From NCBI GenBank assembly GCA_051648485.1, contig JBOFFH010000098.1, positions 1 to 29,485 of the forward strand: a DNA stretch of 29,485 nucleotides. The letters are read 5' to 3'. The notes beneath the pieces are model-generated. The model did no database searches and was not told the DNA's origin. It saw only the letters and a program-made list of their open reading frames with translations. Source of the DNA: JAGNZR01 sp051648485 (GTDB taxonomy: Bacteria; Fusobacteriota; Fusobacteriia; Fusobacteriales; Fusobacteriaceae). Positions 7,296 to 13,872 of the stretch are shown one piece after another. A program made the position numbers and the translations under genes. Within the stretch, counting starts at the first letter, position 1. Every line of letters begins with the position of its first letter.

Positions 7296-7730
7296 TTAGT
7301 TTATCTTTTTTAAAAGCTCTCTATATTGCTTTACCATTAGTTTTACCATAACTTTTCTTACTAATTGGTACCAGTTAAAACTCATGCCTTCCATTCCTTT
7401 GACTGAATCTGATAACATTTTTTTTAGGAATTCTAACTCTTCAAAGCTAAGTTTCAATTCTTTTTTTGCCACATCTTTACAAATAGAATTAATATAATCA
7501 AAAAATTCTATTATTGGTTTAACTCCTTGATCTCCTGTTTGAGGAAACTGCTTTTTAGCTTCTTCTAAAAATTTACCCAAAAACTTTTTATCATTTTTTT
7601 CTAATTCTACTGAATATTTTCTTTTTCCTTTTCCTAATTTTTGCATCATATTCATTGCTCCCATCATAGCTGAAGCATTATTCATTTGCATAGCATTCAT
7701 ATTATTTGGATTCATTTTTTGTACTTTCAT
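7296..7730 (-). CDS. Small Met-rich protein of unknown function
   Basis: I do not recognise this 144-residue protein. Its first 30 residues are very rich in Met and Asn (MNPNNMNAMQMNNASAMMG) and probably disordered. The rest is basic and helical, with a KLGKGKRKYSVELEKNDKKF stretch, a middle region with EFFDYINSICKDVAKKEL and a basic C-terminus (RKVMVKLMVKQYRELLKK). There is no signal peptide or membrane segment. It starts 19 bases after the threonylcarbamoyl-AMP synthase gene, with GGGGGA upstream, so it is co-transcribed with it, and precedes the rpsB promoter. The context gives no function beyond a loose link with translation genes. Confidence 0.75.
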   Translation of the reverse strand: MKVQKMNPNNMNAMQMNNASAMMGAMNMMQKLGKGKRKYSVELEKNDKKFLGKFLEEAKKQFPQTGDQGVKPIIEFFDYINSICKDVAKKELKLSFEELEFLKKMLSDSVKGMEGMSFNWYQLVRKVMVKLMVKQYRELLKKIN

Positions 7731-7749
7731 TTTTTATGTTCCCCCTAGA

Positions 7750-8385
7750 TTAAATTTTTCCAATTACTGCTTCTATCTCTTCTAGAGAAATAGCCCCAAC
7801 TCTTAATACTTTTATTTTTTTATTGCTTAAATCTATTATCGTAGACTCTGTGCCAACTGGACATTTTTTTCCATCTATAATAATATCAGCTTTTGATTTG
7901 ATTTTATCAGAAAGCTCTTCATATTTTTTTGGTGTATGTTCTCCTGAAACATTTGCACTTGTTGTAGGAAAAATTCCACCTGCACTTTCTATTATTTTCA
8001 GTGCAACTTCATGATTTGGCATCCTTATTCCCACCGTTTCTCCGTAAGAAACCATTATTCCAGGGACATTTTCTTTCTTTTTTAAAATTATTGTTAAACC
8101 GCCAGGCCAAAAATTTTCAACTAACTTTTCTAGTTTTTCTTTTTTAGCAAGACTAACCTCAGCAATTTTATACATGTTTTCTTTGTTACTAATCAATGCT
8201 ATCAAAGGAGAAGAAAATTCTCTACTTTTTGCCTTATAAATTTTTTCTAATGCATTTTGTGAATCAATTCTTCCACCTATCCCATAAACAGTGTCAGTGG
8301 GATAAATAATTAGATTGTCCATCTTTATAAATTTTTTTATCTTTTCATAATCAAGCTTTTCAGCTTTAAATAGTATATGTACCAT
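7750..8385 (-). CDS. L-threonylcarbamoyladenylate synthase (YrdC/Sua5 domain)
   Basis: The protein of 211 residues is a single YrdC-like domain: IIYPTDTVYGIGGR near residues 25-38, the lysine and serine-rich nucleotide-binding region AKSREFSSPLIALI, FWPGGLTIIL, VGIRMPNH, and PTTSANVSGEHTP. It joins threonine, bicarbonate and ATP to form threonylcarbamoyl-AMP, the donor for t6A37 in tRNAs reading ANN codons. The C-terminal domain of long Sua5 is absent, so it is the short form. I chose the ATG at 8385 because AAAGGTG lies seven bases upstream; the frame is open to an ATG at 8427, which has no ribosome binding site. It lies just after the prs terminator. No convincing promoter was found. Confidence 0.9.
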   Translation of the reverse strand: MVHILFKAEKLDYEKIKKFIKMDNLIIYPTDTVYGIGGRIDSQNALEKIYKAKSREFSSPLIALISNKENMYKIAEVSLAKKEKLEKLVENFWPGGLTIILKKKENVPGIMVSYGETVGIRMPNHEVALKIIESAGGIFPTTSANVSGEHTPKKYEELSDKIKSKADIIIDGKKCPVGTESTIIDLSNKKIKVLRVGAISLEEIEAVIGKI

Positions 8386-8455
8386 ATCTAACACCTTTAT
8401 TCTGTATTTTATAATTCTTATAAGCATCTTATCATATTTTTCATTAAAAATCGAG

Positions 8456-8484
8456 AAAAAAAAAGAGAACGTAAATCGTTCTCT
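8456..8484 (-). terminator. Intrinsic terminator after prs
   Basis: On the minus strand AGAGAACG and CGTTCTCT form an 8-bp stem around ATTTA, followed by nine T residues. It closes the glmU-prs operon. Confidence 0.9.
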
Positions 8485-8490
8485 AAATTT

Positions 8491-9453
8491 TTATACTGGT
8501 TTTTTTTCAAAAAGGTCAGATATAGCTTCGTTGTGAACTATTCTTGTTATAGCTTCTGCAAAAATTCCTGAAGAAGACAATACTTTTATTTTATCTATTT
8601 GCTTATTTTTAGGTTGTTTTATCGAATCTGTTATTACAACTTCTTTTAAGCTTGATTTTTGAATTCTTTCTATAGCAGGTCCTGAAAAAATTCCATGAGT
8701 ACAACAAGCGTATGCTTCAACAGCTCCTCTTGCAATTATAGCATCAGCCCCTCCTGTCATAGTTCCAGCAGTATCTATCATATCATCTATGAATATAGCT
8801 ATTTTTCCTTCAACTTCTCCTATTACATTCATAACTTCTGACATATTAGGTTTTGGTCTTCTTTTATCAATTATAGCTATTTTACAATCTAGCCATTCTG
8901 CAAGTTTTCTAGCACGTTTTACTCCACCAATATCAGGTGAAACTACTACTACTTTATCTCCAGATAATCCTTTATTTATAAAGTATTTTGCAAGAAGTGG
9001 TAATGCTTGAAGGTGATCTACTGGAATATCAAAGAATCCTTGTAGCTGATCAGCATGTAAATCCATAGTCATTACTCTTGTTGCTCCAGCAACAGTAAGT
9101 AGATTAGCAACTAATTTAGAAGTAATTGGTTCTCTTGGACTTGATTTTCTATCTTGTCTAGCATATCCATAATAAGGCATTAATACAGTTATACTTTTAG
9201 CCGAAGCTCTTCTTAAAGCATCAATAAAAATTAAAACTTCCATTAAATGTTCATTCACTGGATTCGAAGTAGATTGAATCACAAATATGTCTCTTCCTCT
9301 TACTGTTTCATCTATTTTTACATAGATTTCCCCATCCTCAAATCTAACAATTTTAGAATCTCCTAATTCAACACCAATTTTGTTAGCTATTTTTTCAGCT
9401 AATTCGATATTTGAAGTTCCAGAGAATATTTTTACGTTTTCCGAACTAATCAT
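8491..9453 (-). CDS. prs: Ribose-phosphate pyrophosphokinase (PRPP synthetase)
   Basis: The 320-residue protein carries the class I PRPP synthetase hallmarks: FEDGEIYVKIDETVRGRDIF near the N-terminus, the ATP-binding flexible loop YYGYARQDRKSSPREPITSK near 95-114, DLHADQLQGFFDIP near 130-145, the loop VVVSPDIGGVKRA, and the PRPP-binding motif IDDMIDTAGTM near 220-230. It makes PRPP from ribose-5-phosphate and ATP for nucleotide, histidine and tryptophan synthesis. The ATG directly follows the glmU stop (TAAATG), with GGAGGA inside the end of glmU, so translation is coupled. glmU-prs is also adjacent in Bacillus. Confidence 0.98.
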   Translation of the reverse strand: MISSENVKIFSGTSNIELAEKIANKIGVELGDSKIVRFEDGEIYVKIDETVRGRDIFVIQSTSNPVNEHLMEVLIFIDALRRASAKSITVLMPYYGYARQDRKSSPREPITSKLVANLLTVAGATRVMTMDLHADQLQGFFDIPVDHLQALPLLAKYFINKGLSGDKVVVVSPDIGGVKRARKLAEWLDCKIAIIDKRRPKPNMSEVMNVIGEVEGKIAIFIDDMIDTAGTMTGGADAIIARGAVEAYACCTHGIFSGPAIERIQKSSLKEVVITDSIKQPKNKQIDKIKVLSSSGIFAEAITRIVHNEAISDLFEKKPV

Positions 9454-10803
9454 TTAATTTTTCCTCCATTCAAGTTTTATTGTTTGTTTACTTCTTGCCA
9501 CTCCTAAAGCATTTGAAGGTACATCTTTAGTTATTACGGATCCTGCTGCTGTCAATGCTCCATCTCCAACTGTTACAGGGGCTACTAGCATAGTATTACT
9601 TCCTATAAAAGCATTTTCTCCTATAACAGTTTTAAATTTATTTTTCCCATCATAGTTACAAGTGATTGTTCCTGCTCCTATATTGGTATTTTGACCAACA
9701 GTAGTATCTCCTAAATAAGTTAAATGTCCTGCTTTTACTCCTTTTTCAAGTGTAGATTTTTTTATTTCAACGAAGTTTCCAACATGCACTTTTTCCTTTA
9801 GATGAGATTTTGGTCTTAGATGAGCAAAAGGACCTATTGTTGCTTTATCCTCTATTATACTCTCTTCTAAAGCTGAACTTTCTATTCTAACATCATTTCC
9901 TATTTTGCAATCTATAATACGACTACTACCTAGAATTTCACAATTTTCACCAATTTTAGTGACACCTTGAATTAAAGCACCAGGATAAATTATTGTATCT
10001 TTTCCTATTTCTACATACTCTTCTATATATGTATTTTTAGGATCTATTAAGATTACTCCAGATTCCATAAGAGCTTTGTTTTTTCTTTCTCTCAATACTT
10101 CTGCTGCTTGAGATAATTCTACTTTTGAATTAACTCCTAATATTTCTATATTATCTTGCAAGATAAAACTTTCAACTTTTTTATTTTGTTTTACTTGAAT
10201 TCCAATAACATCTGTTAAATAATATTCACCTTTATCATTGTTATTTTCAATTTTATCAAGTGCTAAAAAAAGTTCTTTAGAGTTAAAACAATAAACTCCT
10301 GCATTTACCTCTTTTATTTTCTTTATTTTTTCATCAGCTTCTTTTTCCTCTACAATTCCTAAAACTTTTTCTCCATCTTTCATTATTCTTCCATAACCAA
10401 AAGGATTTTCATAAATAGAAGTTAGTATAGTTGTAACTGAACCAGACTCTTTATGCTGTTTATATAATTGTTTTAACGTACTAGAAGTTAAAAGTGGAGT
10501 GTCTCCACAAAGAACCATAACATCACCATCGTAATTTTTAAATTTTTCTTTAGCCATTATTATTGCATGTCCTGTCCCTAGTTGCTCTTCTTGAACTACA
10601 TACTCTATTTGACCAACCTCTTCTAAAACAATTTCTTTTTTATGGCCTAGAATAAGGATATTATCCTCTACCCCTATTTCTTTTAATATATCCATTATTT
10701 TTTTCACCATAGGAACTCCATTAACTTTATGAATAACCTTTGGTAAATCAGATTTCATTCTAGTTCCTTTTCCTGCTGCAAGAATAAGAGTTTTTAGTTT
10801 CAT
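9454..10803 (-). CDS. glmU: Bifunctional N-acetylglucosamine-1-phosphate uridyltransferase/glucosamine-1-phosphate acetyltransferase
   Basis: The 449-residue protein has the two GlmU domains. The N-terminal nucleotidyltransferase shows LILAAGKGTRMKSDLPKVIH (residues 6-25) and EEQLGTGHAI, with VLCGDTPLL. The C-terminal left-handed beta helix has many hexapeptide repeats and the acetyltransferase stretch KAGHLTYLGDTTVG, including the family's catalytic His, then GAGTITCNYDG. It converts glucosamine-1-phosphate to UDP-GlcNAc, the precursor for peptidoglycan and lipid A. The C-terminus is short, usual for the family (about 450-460). The ATG has TAGGAGAAAAAA upstream. It is the first gene of glmU-prs; its product feeds the mur genes located elsewhere in this window. 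Confidence 0.98.
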   Translation of the reverse strand: MKLKTLILAAGKGTRMKSDLPKVIHKVNGVPMVKKIMDILKEIGVEDNILILGHKKEIVLEEVGQIEYVVQEEQLGTGHAIIMAKEKFKNYDGDVMVLCGDTPLLTSSTLKQLYKQHKESGSVTTILTSIYENPFGYGRIMKDGEKVLGIVEEKEADEKIKKIKEVNAGVYCFNSKELFLALDKIENNNDKGEYYLTDVIGIQVKQNKKVESFILQDNIEILGVNSKVELSQAAEVLRERKNKALMESGVILIDPKNTYIEEYVEIGKDTIIYPGALIQGVTKIGENCEILGSSRIIDCKIGNDVRIESSALEESIIEDKATIGPFAHLRPKSHLKEKVHVGNFVEIKKSTLEKGVKAGHLTYLGDTTVGQNTNIGAGTITCNYDGKNKFKTVIGENAFIGSNTMLVAPVTVGDGALTAAGSVITKDVPSNALGVARSKQTIKLEWRKN

Positions 10804-10849
10804 TTTTTTCTCCTAAGTTTTTATCAGTATAATTAAAACATCTTTTGAA

Positions 10850-10878
10850 ATTATAACACATTTTTTTATTTTACGTAA
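10850..10878 (-). promoter_or_regulatory. Probable promoter of glmU-prs
   Basis: A perfect TATAAT (10855-10850) is preceded by TGT, an extended -10. The -35 region at the right distance, TTACGT (10878-10873), is poor. It lies about 47 bases before the glmU start. Confidence 0.5.
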
Positions 10879-10925
10879 TTTTTAAATTTCAATTATTTGC
10901 ATTTTGATTAATTTTTCATCAAAAA

Positions 10926-11483
10926 CTAAGTTAATTTTTTCATTATATTTTCATAACTTTCATTTATCTCTTTAAATTTTTTTTCATGATACTCTTTTTC
11001 TTTTTCTGTGGCATTGGCAAACTTATCCGGATGATGAAGTTTTGCAGATGTTCTATAAGCTTTCTTAACTTCTTCTTTAGTTGCAACTTCAGAAATATTC
11101 AAATTTTCATAATCTTTTTTTATATCTCTAATTTCTCCAAAAGTTCCAGTTTGATTTTTGTAGTAACCTCCACCTTCTCCATACTGAAAACCTCCAGCTT
11201 GCTTAAAAAACTCTTCAAAGTCTTGATGTGTTCCTGTATTTTTGTAATAAAAATGAGTTTTCTTTTGTTTTTTAGACTGATTTTTTTTATTGTATATATA
11301 TAATCCAATAACAATTAAAAAAATAAATGGATTAGCAAATAACCAAGCTATTACTTCAACTCCAAAAGAAAAAATTAAAATTATAATCAAAAGGAAAATT
11401 ATAGGCATTAAGTTCATACTTTTTCCTGTTGCAATTCCTATTACTATAAAAAACAGTATCAATAAAGATATTCCAGAAACCAA
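10926..11483 (-). CDS. Membrane-anchored J-domain (DnaJ-like) protein
   Basis: The 185-residue protein has two to three hydrophobic segments (about residues 4-19, 24-41 and 44-63), a basic linker (KKNQSKKQKK), a Gly/Tyr-rich stretch (about 97-112) and a C-terminal J domain from about 124. That domain holds the HPD tripeptide (151-153) in KLHHPDKF and the KFKEINESYENIMK helix. The HPD motif stimulates DnaK-type Hsp70 ATPase; here the J domain would face the cytosol from the membrane. No zinc-finger or substrate-binding domains are present (type III). The start is TTG: AAGGATGGTG lies five bases before it, and nearby ATG/GTG codons are in another frame. It follows the TPR gene across a terminator, without a visible promoter. 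Confidence 0.85.
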   Translation of the reverse strand: MVSGISLLILFFIVIGIATGKSMNLMPIIFLLIIILIFSFGVEVIAWLFANPFIFLIVIGLYIYNKKNQSKKQKKTHFYYKNTGTHQDFEEFFKQAGGFQYGEGGGYYKNQTGTFGEIRDIKKDYENLNISEVATKEEVKKAYRTSAKLHHPDKFANATEKEKEYHEKKFKEINESYENIMKKLT

Positions 11484-11499
11484 TTTTTCACCATCCTTT

Positions 11500-11538
11500 A
11501 AAAAAATTTGGATAGAAAAATTCTATCCAAATTTTTTA
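11500..11538 (-). terminator. Intrinsic terminator between the TPR gene and the J-domain gene
   Basis: On the minus strand, AAAAAATTTGGATAGA pairs with TCTATCCAAATTTTTT around ATTTT, a 16-bp stem whose distal arm doubles as the T tract. It overlaps the stop of the TPR gene and lies 17 bases before the TTG start of the J-domain gene. Confidence 0.8.
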
Positions 11539-12087
11539 TTTCGTTAAACTTTTTATTTTTTCTTTAATCTTTATATCTCTAGGGTCTATTTCATAAGCAG
11601 CCTTATATTCTCTTACAGATTTTTCTATTCTATTCATCTCTTCATATTTTTTTGCAAAATCTAAATGTGCACTATACATATCGAAATCTAAAAATATTGC
11701 AAAATCATAATTAAAAACAGCTTCTTTTATAAAACCTAGTCTTGAGTTAGCGTTCCCTAATAAAAAATACTTAAAAGGATCGCCTGGATCTAATTCTAAA
11801 GATTTTTCTAAACATTTTATAGCTCTATTTAAATTTTCAGCTTCATAATAAAGATAACCTAAAAAACCTAAAAATTCATGTTCATTATTTTCCAATTCTA
11901 TCATTTTTTCATATACAGATATAGCCCCTTCTACATCTCTTTTATAATAAAGAATTTCCCCTAATTCTTTTAATTTTTTCAAATTTTTTGGCTCAAGCAA
12001 AAGTTTTAATCTTACCTCTTCTTCTTTGTCATTTAAAAATTCCATATTCTTATTCGAATAAATTTTAAAAATTTCTGTTCTTAACAT
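11536..12087 (-). CDS. Tetratricopeptide repeat (TPR) protein
   Basis: The 183-residue protein is built of helix pairs matching the TPR pattern, about four repeats between residues 37 and 175: LGEILYYKRDVEGAISVYEK, LGYLYYEAENLNRAIKCLEK, LGNANSRLGFIKEAVFNYDF, and a last one with FAKKYEEMNRIEKSVREYKA followed by IDPRD. There is no signal peptide or membrane segment, so it is probably a cytosolic scaffold. TPR folds bind partner proteins; the partner cannot be read from the sequence. It is followed by a membrane J-domain protein, so a chaperone-related role is possible but only inferred. The start has AGGGAGGGAAT just upstream. Confidence 0.85.
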   Translation of the reverse strand: MLRTEIFKIYSNKNMEFLNDKEEEVRLKLLLEPKNLKKLKELGEILYYKRDVEGAISVYEKMIELENNEHEFLGFLGYLYYEAENLNRAIKCLEKSLELDPGDPFKYFLLGNANSRLGFIKEAVFNYDFAIFLDFDMYSAHLDFAKKYEEMNRIEKSVREYKAAYEIDPRDIKIKEKIKSLTK

Positions 12088-12133
12088 ATTCCCTCCCTAA
12101 TTCATCAATATTCCCCAATACTCCCTATGAACT

Positions 12134-12142
12134 ATTATATCA
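12134..12142 (-). promoter_or_regulatory. Extended -10 promoter of the TPR gene
   Basis: TGATATAAT on the minus strand (12142-12134) is a perfect extended -10. The -35 position falls in the T tract of the rplT terminator and has only TTTTTT. The gene starts about 47 bases downstream. Confidence 0.6.
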
Positions 12143-12149
12143 TAATTTT

Positions 12150-12182
12150 GAAAAAAAAAAAGAGACAACTTAAAGTTATCTC
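12150..12182 (-). terminator. Intrinsic terminator after rplT
   Basis: GAGATAACTT pairs with AAGTTGTCTC (one G-T pair) on the minus strand, with a very tight loop, followed by eleven T residues. It ends infC-rpmI-rplT. Confidence 0.88.
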
Positions 12183-12197
12183 CTTAATTTATAAAAA

Positions 12198-12548
12198 TTA
12201 GTTAGCTTTTTTAGCTATTTCTACTAACTTTGCAAACTCAGCTGCATTGTTAAGAGCGATATCAGCTAATACTTTTCTATCTAAAGTTATTTCGGCTTTC
12301 TTTAATCCGTTCATAAGAACTGAATAAGTTATTCCGTTTATTCTAGCTGCAGCGTTGATTCTTATGATCCAAAGCTGTCTCATTTTTCTCTTTCTTACTA
12401 ATCTATCTCTAGTTGAATAAACAGCTGCTTTCATAACTGCTTGATTGGCTTGCTTGAAAACGTCACCAGAAGCACCTCTAAATCCTTTAGCTGCTTTTAA
12501 AACTCTTTTATGTCTTCTTCTTCTTACTATTCCAGTTTTAACTCTCAT
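12198..12548 (-). CDS. rplT: 50S ribosomal protein L20
   Basis: The 116-residue basic protein shows the L20 signature: RRRRHKRVLKAAKGFRGASG near the N-terminus, RDRLVRKRKMRQLWIIRINA and GITYSVLMNGLKKAEITLDR later. Length is standard. L20 is essential for early 50S assembly and in other bacteria represses its own operon by binding the infC or rpmI leader. It is the third gene of infC-rpmI-rplT, with GATAGGAGGAACGAAAGA before the ATG. A terminator follows. Confidence 0.98.
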   Translation of the reverse strand: MRVKTGIVRRRRHKRVLKAAKGFRGASGDVFKQANQAVMKAAVYSTRDRLVRKRKMRQLWIIRINAAARINGITYSVLMNGLKKAEITLDRKVLADIALNNAAEFAKLVEIAKKAN

Positions 12549-12584
12549 TCTTTCGTTCCTCCTATCTCTTCGAAAATTCTCTTA

Positions 12585-12791
12585 TTATCTTCCAATTCCG
12601 TATGGTAATAGAGCTTTCATGTGTTTCTTTAAAGTTTCTGTAACTACCATATCTTTCTTAAGATTGTTTTTTCTCTTTTTTGACTTTTTTGTTAAGATGT
12701 GGCTTTTTCCAGAATGTTTAACGATGAACTTTCCTGTTCCCGTAACTTTAATTCTTTTCTTAGCTCCTCTATGAGTTTTCATTTTTGCCAT
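12585..12791 (-). CDS. rpmI: 50S ribosomal protein L35
   Basis: The 68-residue, very basic protein is L35: MAKMKTHRGAKKRIKVTGTG at the start, KHSGKSHILTKKSKKRK in the middle, and a final LKKHMKALLPYG. Length is typical. It sits between infC and rplT as in most bacteria. The start is supported by AGAGGAGGATACACAAAA. Confidence 0.98.
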   Translation of the reverse strand: MAKMKTHRGAKKRIKVTGTGKFIVKHSGKSHILTKKSKKRKNNLKKDMVVTETLKKHMKALLPYGIGR

Positions 12792-12821
12792 TTTTGTGTA
12801 TCCTCCTCTTTTAAATATTAA

Positions 12822-13331
12822 CTATTTTTTTTTCGGTGTAAGTATGATATGCTTTTGCTTATCTCTATACTTTTTTTCCACCTCTGCTACTTCAGCAAAT
12901 TTATCTGCTATCATCTCAAGAGTATTTATTCCCAAGTCCGCATGCATTCTTTCTCTACCAAAAAGAGTTAGAGTCACTTTTACTTTGTTGTCTTTCTCTA
13001 GAAATTTTTCCACGTGACCTATTTTTGTTTCTAAATCATGTGTATCAATTCTAGCACTTACTTTTACTTCTTTAAGAACAACTTGTTTTTGGTTTTTCTT
13101 AGCTTCTTTTTGTTTTCTAGTTTGTTCATATTTAAACTTTCCATAGTTCATTATTTTACAAACTGGTGGATTTGCTGCAGGAGAAATTTCTACTAAATCT
13201 AATTCTTGACTAGCAGCTAATTCAAGAGCTTCAACTGATGACATAATCCCTAATTGCTCTCCTGTTTCAGATATGATTCTAAACTCTTTACCTCTAATTT
13301 TTTCATTAATTCTAACTTTGTCAGAAATAAT
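12822..13331 (-). CDS. infC: Translation initiation factor IF-3 (probable ATT start)
   Basis: The protein of 169 residues is IF3: ISDKVRINEKIRGKEFRIIS at the start, GEQLGIMSSVEALELA, the linker region KIMNYGKFKYEQTRKQKEAKK, and a C-terminal domain with DLETKIGHVEKFLEKDNKVK. It binds the 30S subunit and checks initiator tRNA and start codon. No ATG or TTG lies at the family's usual N-terminus. TTTGGAGG ends five bases before ATT (13331-13329) and eight before a second ATT (13328-13326), so the start is most likely ATT, as in E. coli, where this rare codon gives IF3 control of its own translation. Frame is open to an ATG at 13388, but that stretch contains a terminator hairpin. The operon has its own promoter and long leader. 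Confidence 0.95.
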   Translation of the reverse strand: MISDKVRINEKIRGKEFRIISETGEQLGIMSSVEALELAASQELDLVEISPAANPPVCKIMNYGKFKYEQTRKQKEAKKNQKQVVLKEVKVSARIDTHDLETKIGHVEKFLEKDNKVKVTLTLFGRERMHADLGINTLEMIADKFAEVAEVEKKYRDKQKHIILTPKKK

Positions 13332-13342
13332 AAACACCTCCA
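13326..13342 (-). promoter_or_regulatory. infC ribosome binding site with ATT start codons
   Basis: The minus strand reads TTGGAGGTGTTTATTATT. The strong GGAGG is at the right distance from either of two tandem ATT codons. The in-frame GTG overlaps the GGAGG itself and so cannot be used with it. Confidence 0.7.
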
Positions 13343-13351
13343 AATATTCAT

Positions 13352-13376
13352 AAAAAAAGGACGTATAGAAACGCCC
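13352..13376 (-). terminator. Attenuator terminator in the infC leader
   Basis: On the minus strand GGGCGT (13376-13371) pairs with ACGTCC (13364-13359) around TTCTAT, one G-T pair, followed by seven T residues (13358-13352). It lies after the promoter and just before the infC ribosome binding site, so it would stop transcription of the whole operon when it forms. Confidence 0.7.
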
Positions 13377-13481
13377 CATTATAAACACAAATTCTTAAAT
13401 ATAAATTCAAATTTATATTTTTTATGTTATTAACCTTAAAATTTCTAAATTTTAGTATTTAAGGTGAGAAACAGGGGTTTC
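13368..13481 (-). promoter_or_regulatory. infC leader: antiterminator/pseudoknot region, candidate L20 leader
   Basis: Near the 5' end of the transcript, GAAACCCC (13481-13474) can pair with GGGGCGTTTC (13377-13368, two-base bulge), which overlaps the 5' arm of the terminator. The same GAAACCCC also forms a local hairpin with GTTTC (GAAAC-CCCT-GTTTC, 13481-13468). Between them lie a hairpin closed by ACCTTAAA/TTTAAGGT (13465-13433) and a palindrome AATATAAATT/AATTTATATT (13419-13398). This is the layout expected of an r-protein attenuator. Confidence 0.6.
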
Positions 13482-13511
13482 TTCTTGTATTTAACTTATT
13501 TATCTTTTAAG

Positions 13512-13540
13512 ATTTTAACATACAATTAAAATCTTGTCAA
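13512..13540 (-). promoter_or_regulatory. Promoter of infC-rpmI-rplT
   Basis: Perfect TTGACA (13540-13535), a 17-base spacer and TAAAAT (13517-13512). The leader to infC is about 175 bases. Confidence 0.85.
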
Positions 13541-13556
13541 ACTTTTTAATTGTATG
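13519..13556 (-). repeat. Perfect 13-bp inverted repeat enclosing the infC -35 box
   Basis: CATACAATTAAAA (13556-13544 on the minus strand) and TTTTAATTGTATG (13531-13519) are exact reverse complements with a 12-base centre that contains TTGACA. One arm begins inside the encoded CCA end of tRNA-Arg. No T tract follows, so it is not a usual terminator. Confidence 0.8.
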
Positions 13557-13631
13557 GCGCACCCAGCAGGAATCGAACCCACAACCTCCTGATCCGTAGT
13601 CAGACGCTCTATCCAATTGAGCTATGGATGC
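13555..13631 (-). tRNA. tRNA-Arg (anticodon ACG)
   Basis: The 77-nt cloverleaf has the acceptor pair GCATCCA/TGGGTGC, the anticodon stem TCTGA/TCAGG with loop CTACGGA (anticodon ACG), a TTCGATT T-loop and an encoded CCA (13557-13555). It should read CGU/CGC/CGA after A34 is changed to inosine. The T-stem has two neighbouring wobble pairs. It stands after a terminator, 23 bases or more from the serine tRNAs, without a visible promoter of its own. Confidence 0.95.
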
Positions 13632-13638
13632 AATGTAT

Positions 13639-13664
13639 AAAAAAAAGGCAGTATAACCACCTTT
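13639..13664 (-). terminator. Terminator after the serine tRNA genes
   Basis: AAAGGTGG pairs with CTGCCTTT on the minus strand (two G-T pairs) around TTATA, followed by a run of T residues (13646-13641). It lies between tRNA-Ser(GCT) and tRNA-Arg. Confidence 0.6.
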
Positions 13665-13677
13665 ATACTTATAAAAA

Positions 13678-13769
13678 TGGCGGTGAAAGAGAGATTTGAA
13701 CTCTCGATACCGGGTTAACGGTATACTCCCTTAGCAGGGGAGCGCATTCGGCCGCTCTGCCATTTCACC
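13678..13769 (-). tRNA. tRNA-Ser (anticodon GCT)
   Basis: The 92-nt class II tRNA has the acceptor pair GGTGAAA/TTTCACC, the anticodon stem CTCCC/GGGAG with loop CTGCTAA (anticodon GCT, reading AGC/AGU), a long variable arm (TACCG...CGGTA type) and encoded CCA. It lies eight bases downstream of tRNA-Ser(TGA) and shares its promoter. Confidence 0.96.
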
Positions 13770-13777
13770 ATATTGTC

Positions 13778-13861
13778 TGGCGGAGAGCCAGAGACTCGAA
13801 CTCTGAAGTCTTACGACGTCGGTTTTCAAGACCGATTCCTTACCAATTAGGATAACTCTCC
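13778..13861 (-). tRNA. tRNA-Ser (anticodon TGA)
   Basis: The 84-nt tRNA has the acceptor pair GGAGAGT/GCTCTCC, the D stem TCCT/AGGA, the anticodon stem TCGGT/ACCGA with loop CTTGAAA (anticodon TGA, reading UCN), a short variable arm (GTC-GTAA-GAC) and encoded CCA. The variable stem of only three pairs is short for a serine tRNA, but the anticodon arm matches known tRNA-Ser(UGA). First gene of the tRNA cluster. Confidence 0.95.
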
Positions 13862-13872
13862 ATACAAAACAA

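Noticed and set aside
11120..11314. Second minus-strand frame inside the J-domain gene
   Set aside because: Overlaps the real gene in another frame; the J-domain frame carries HPD and membrane segments.
13332..13388. Longer IF3 starting at ATG 13388
   Set aside because: The extra stretch spans the terminator hairpin and T tract and is not IF3-like; the ribosome binding site lies after it.
13778..13861. Selenocysteine or suppressor tRNA
   Set aside because: The anticodon is TGA, reading UCN serine codons, not TCA; the short variable arm alone does not justify another identity.
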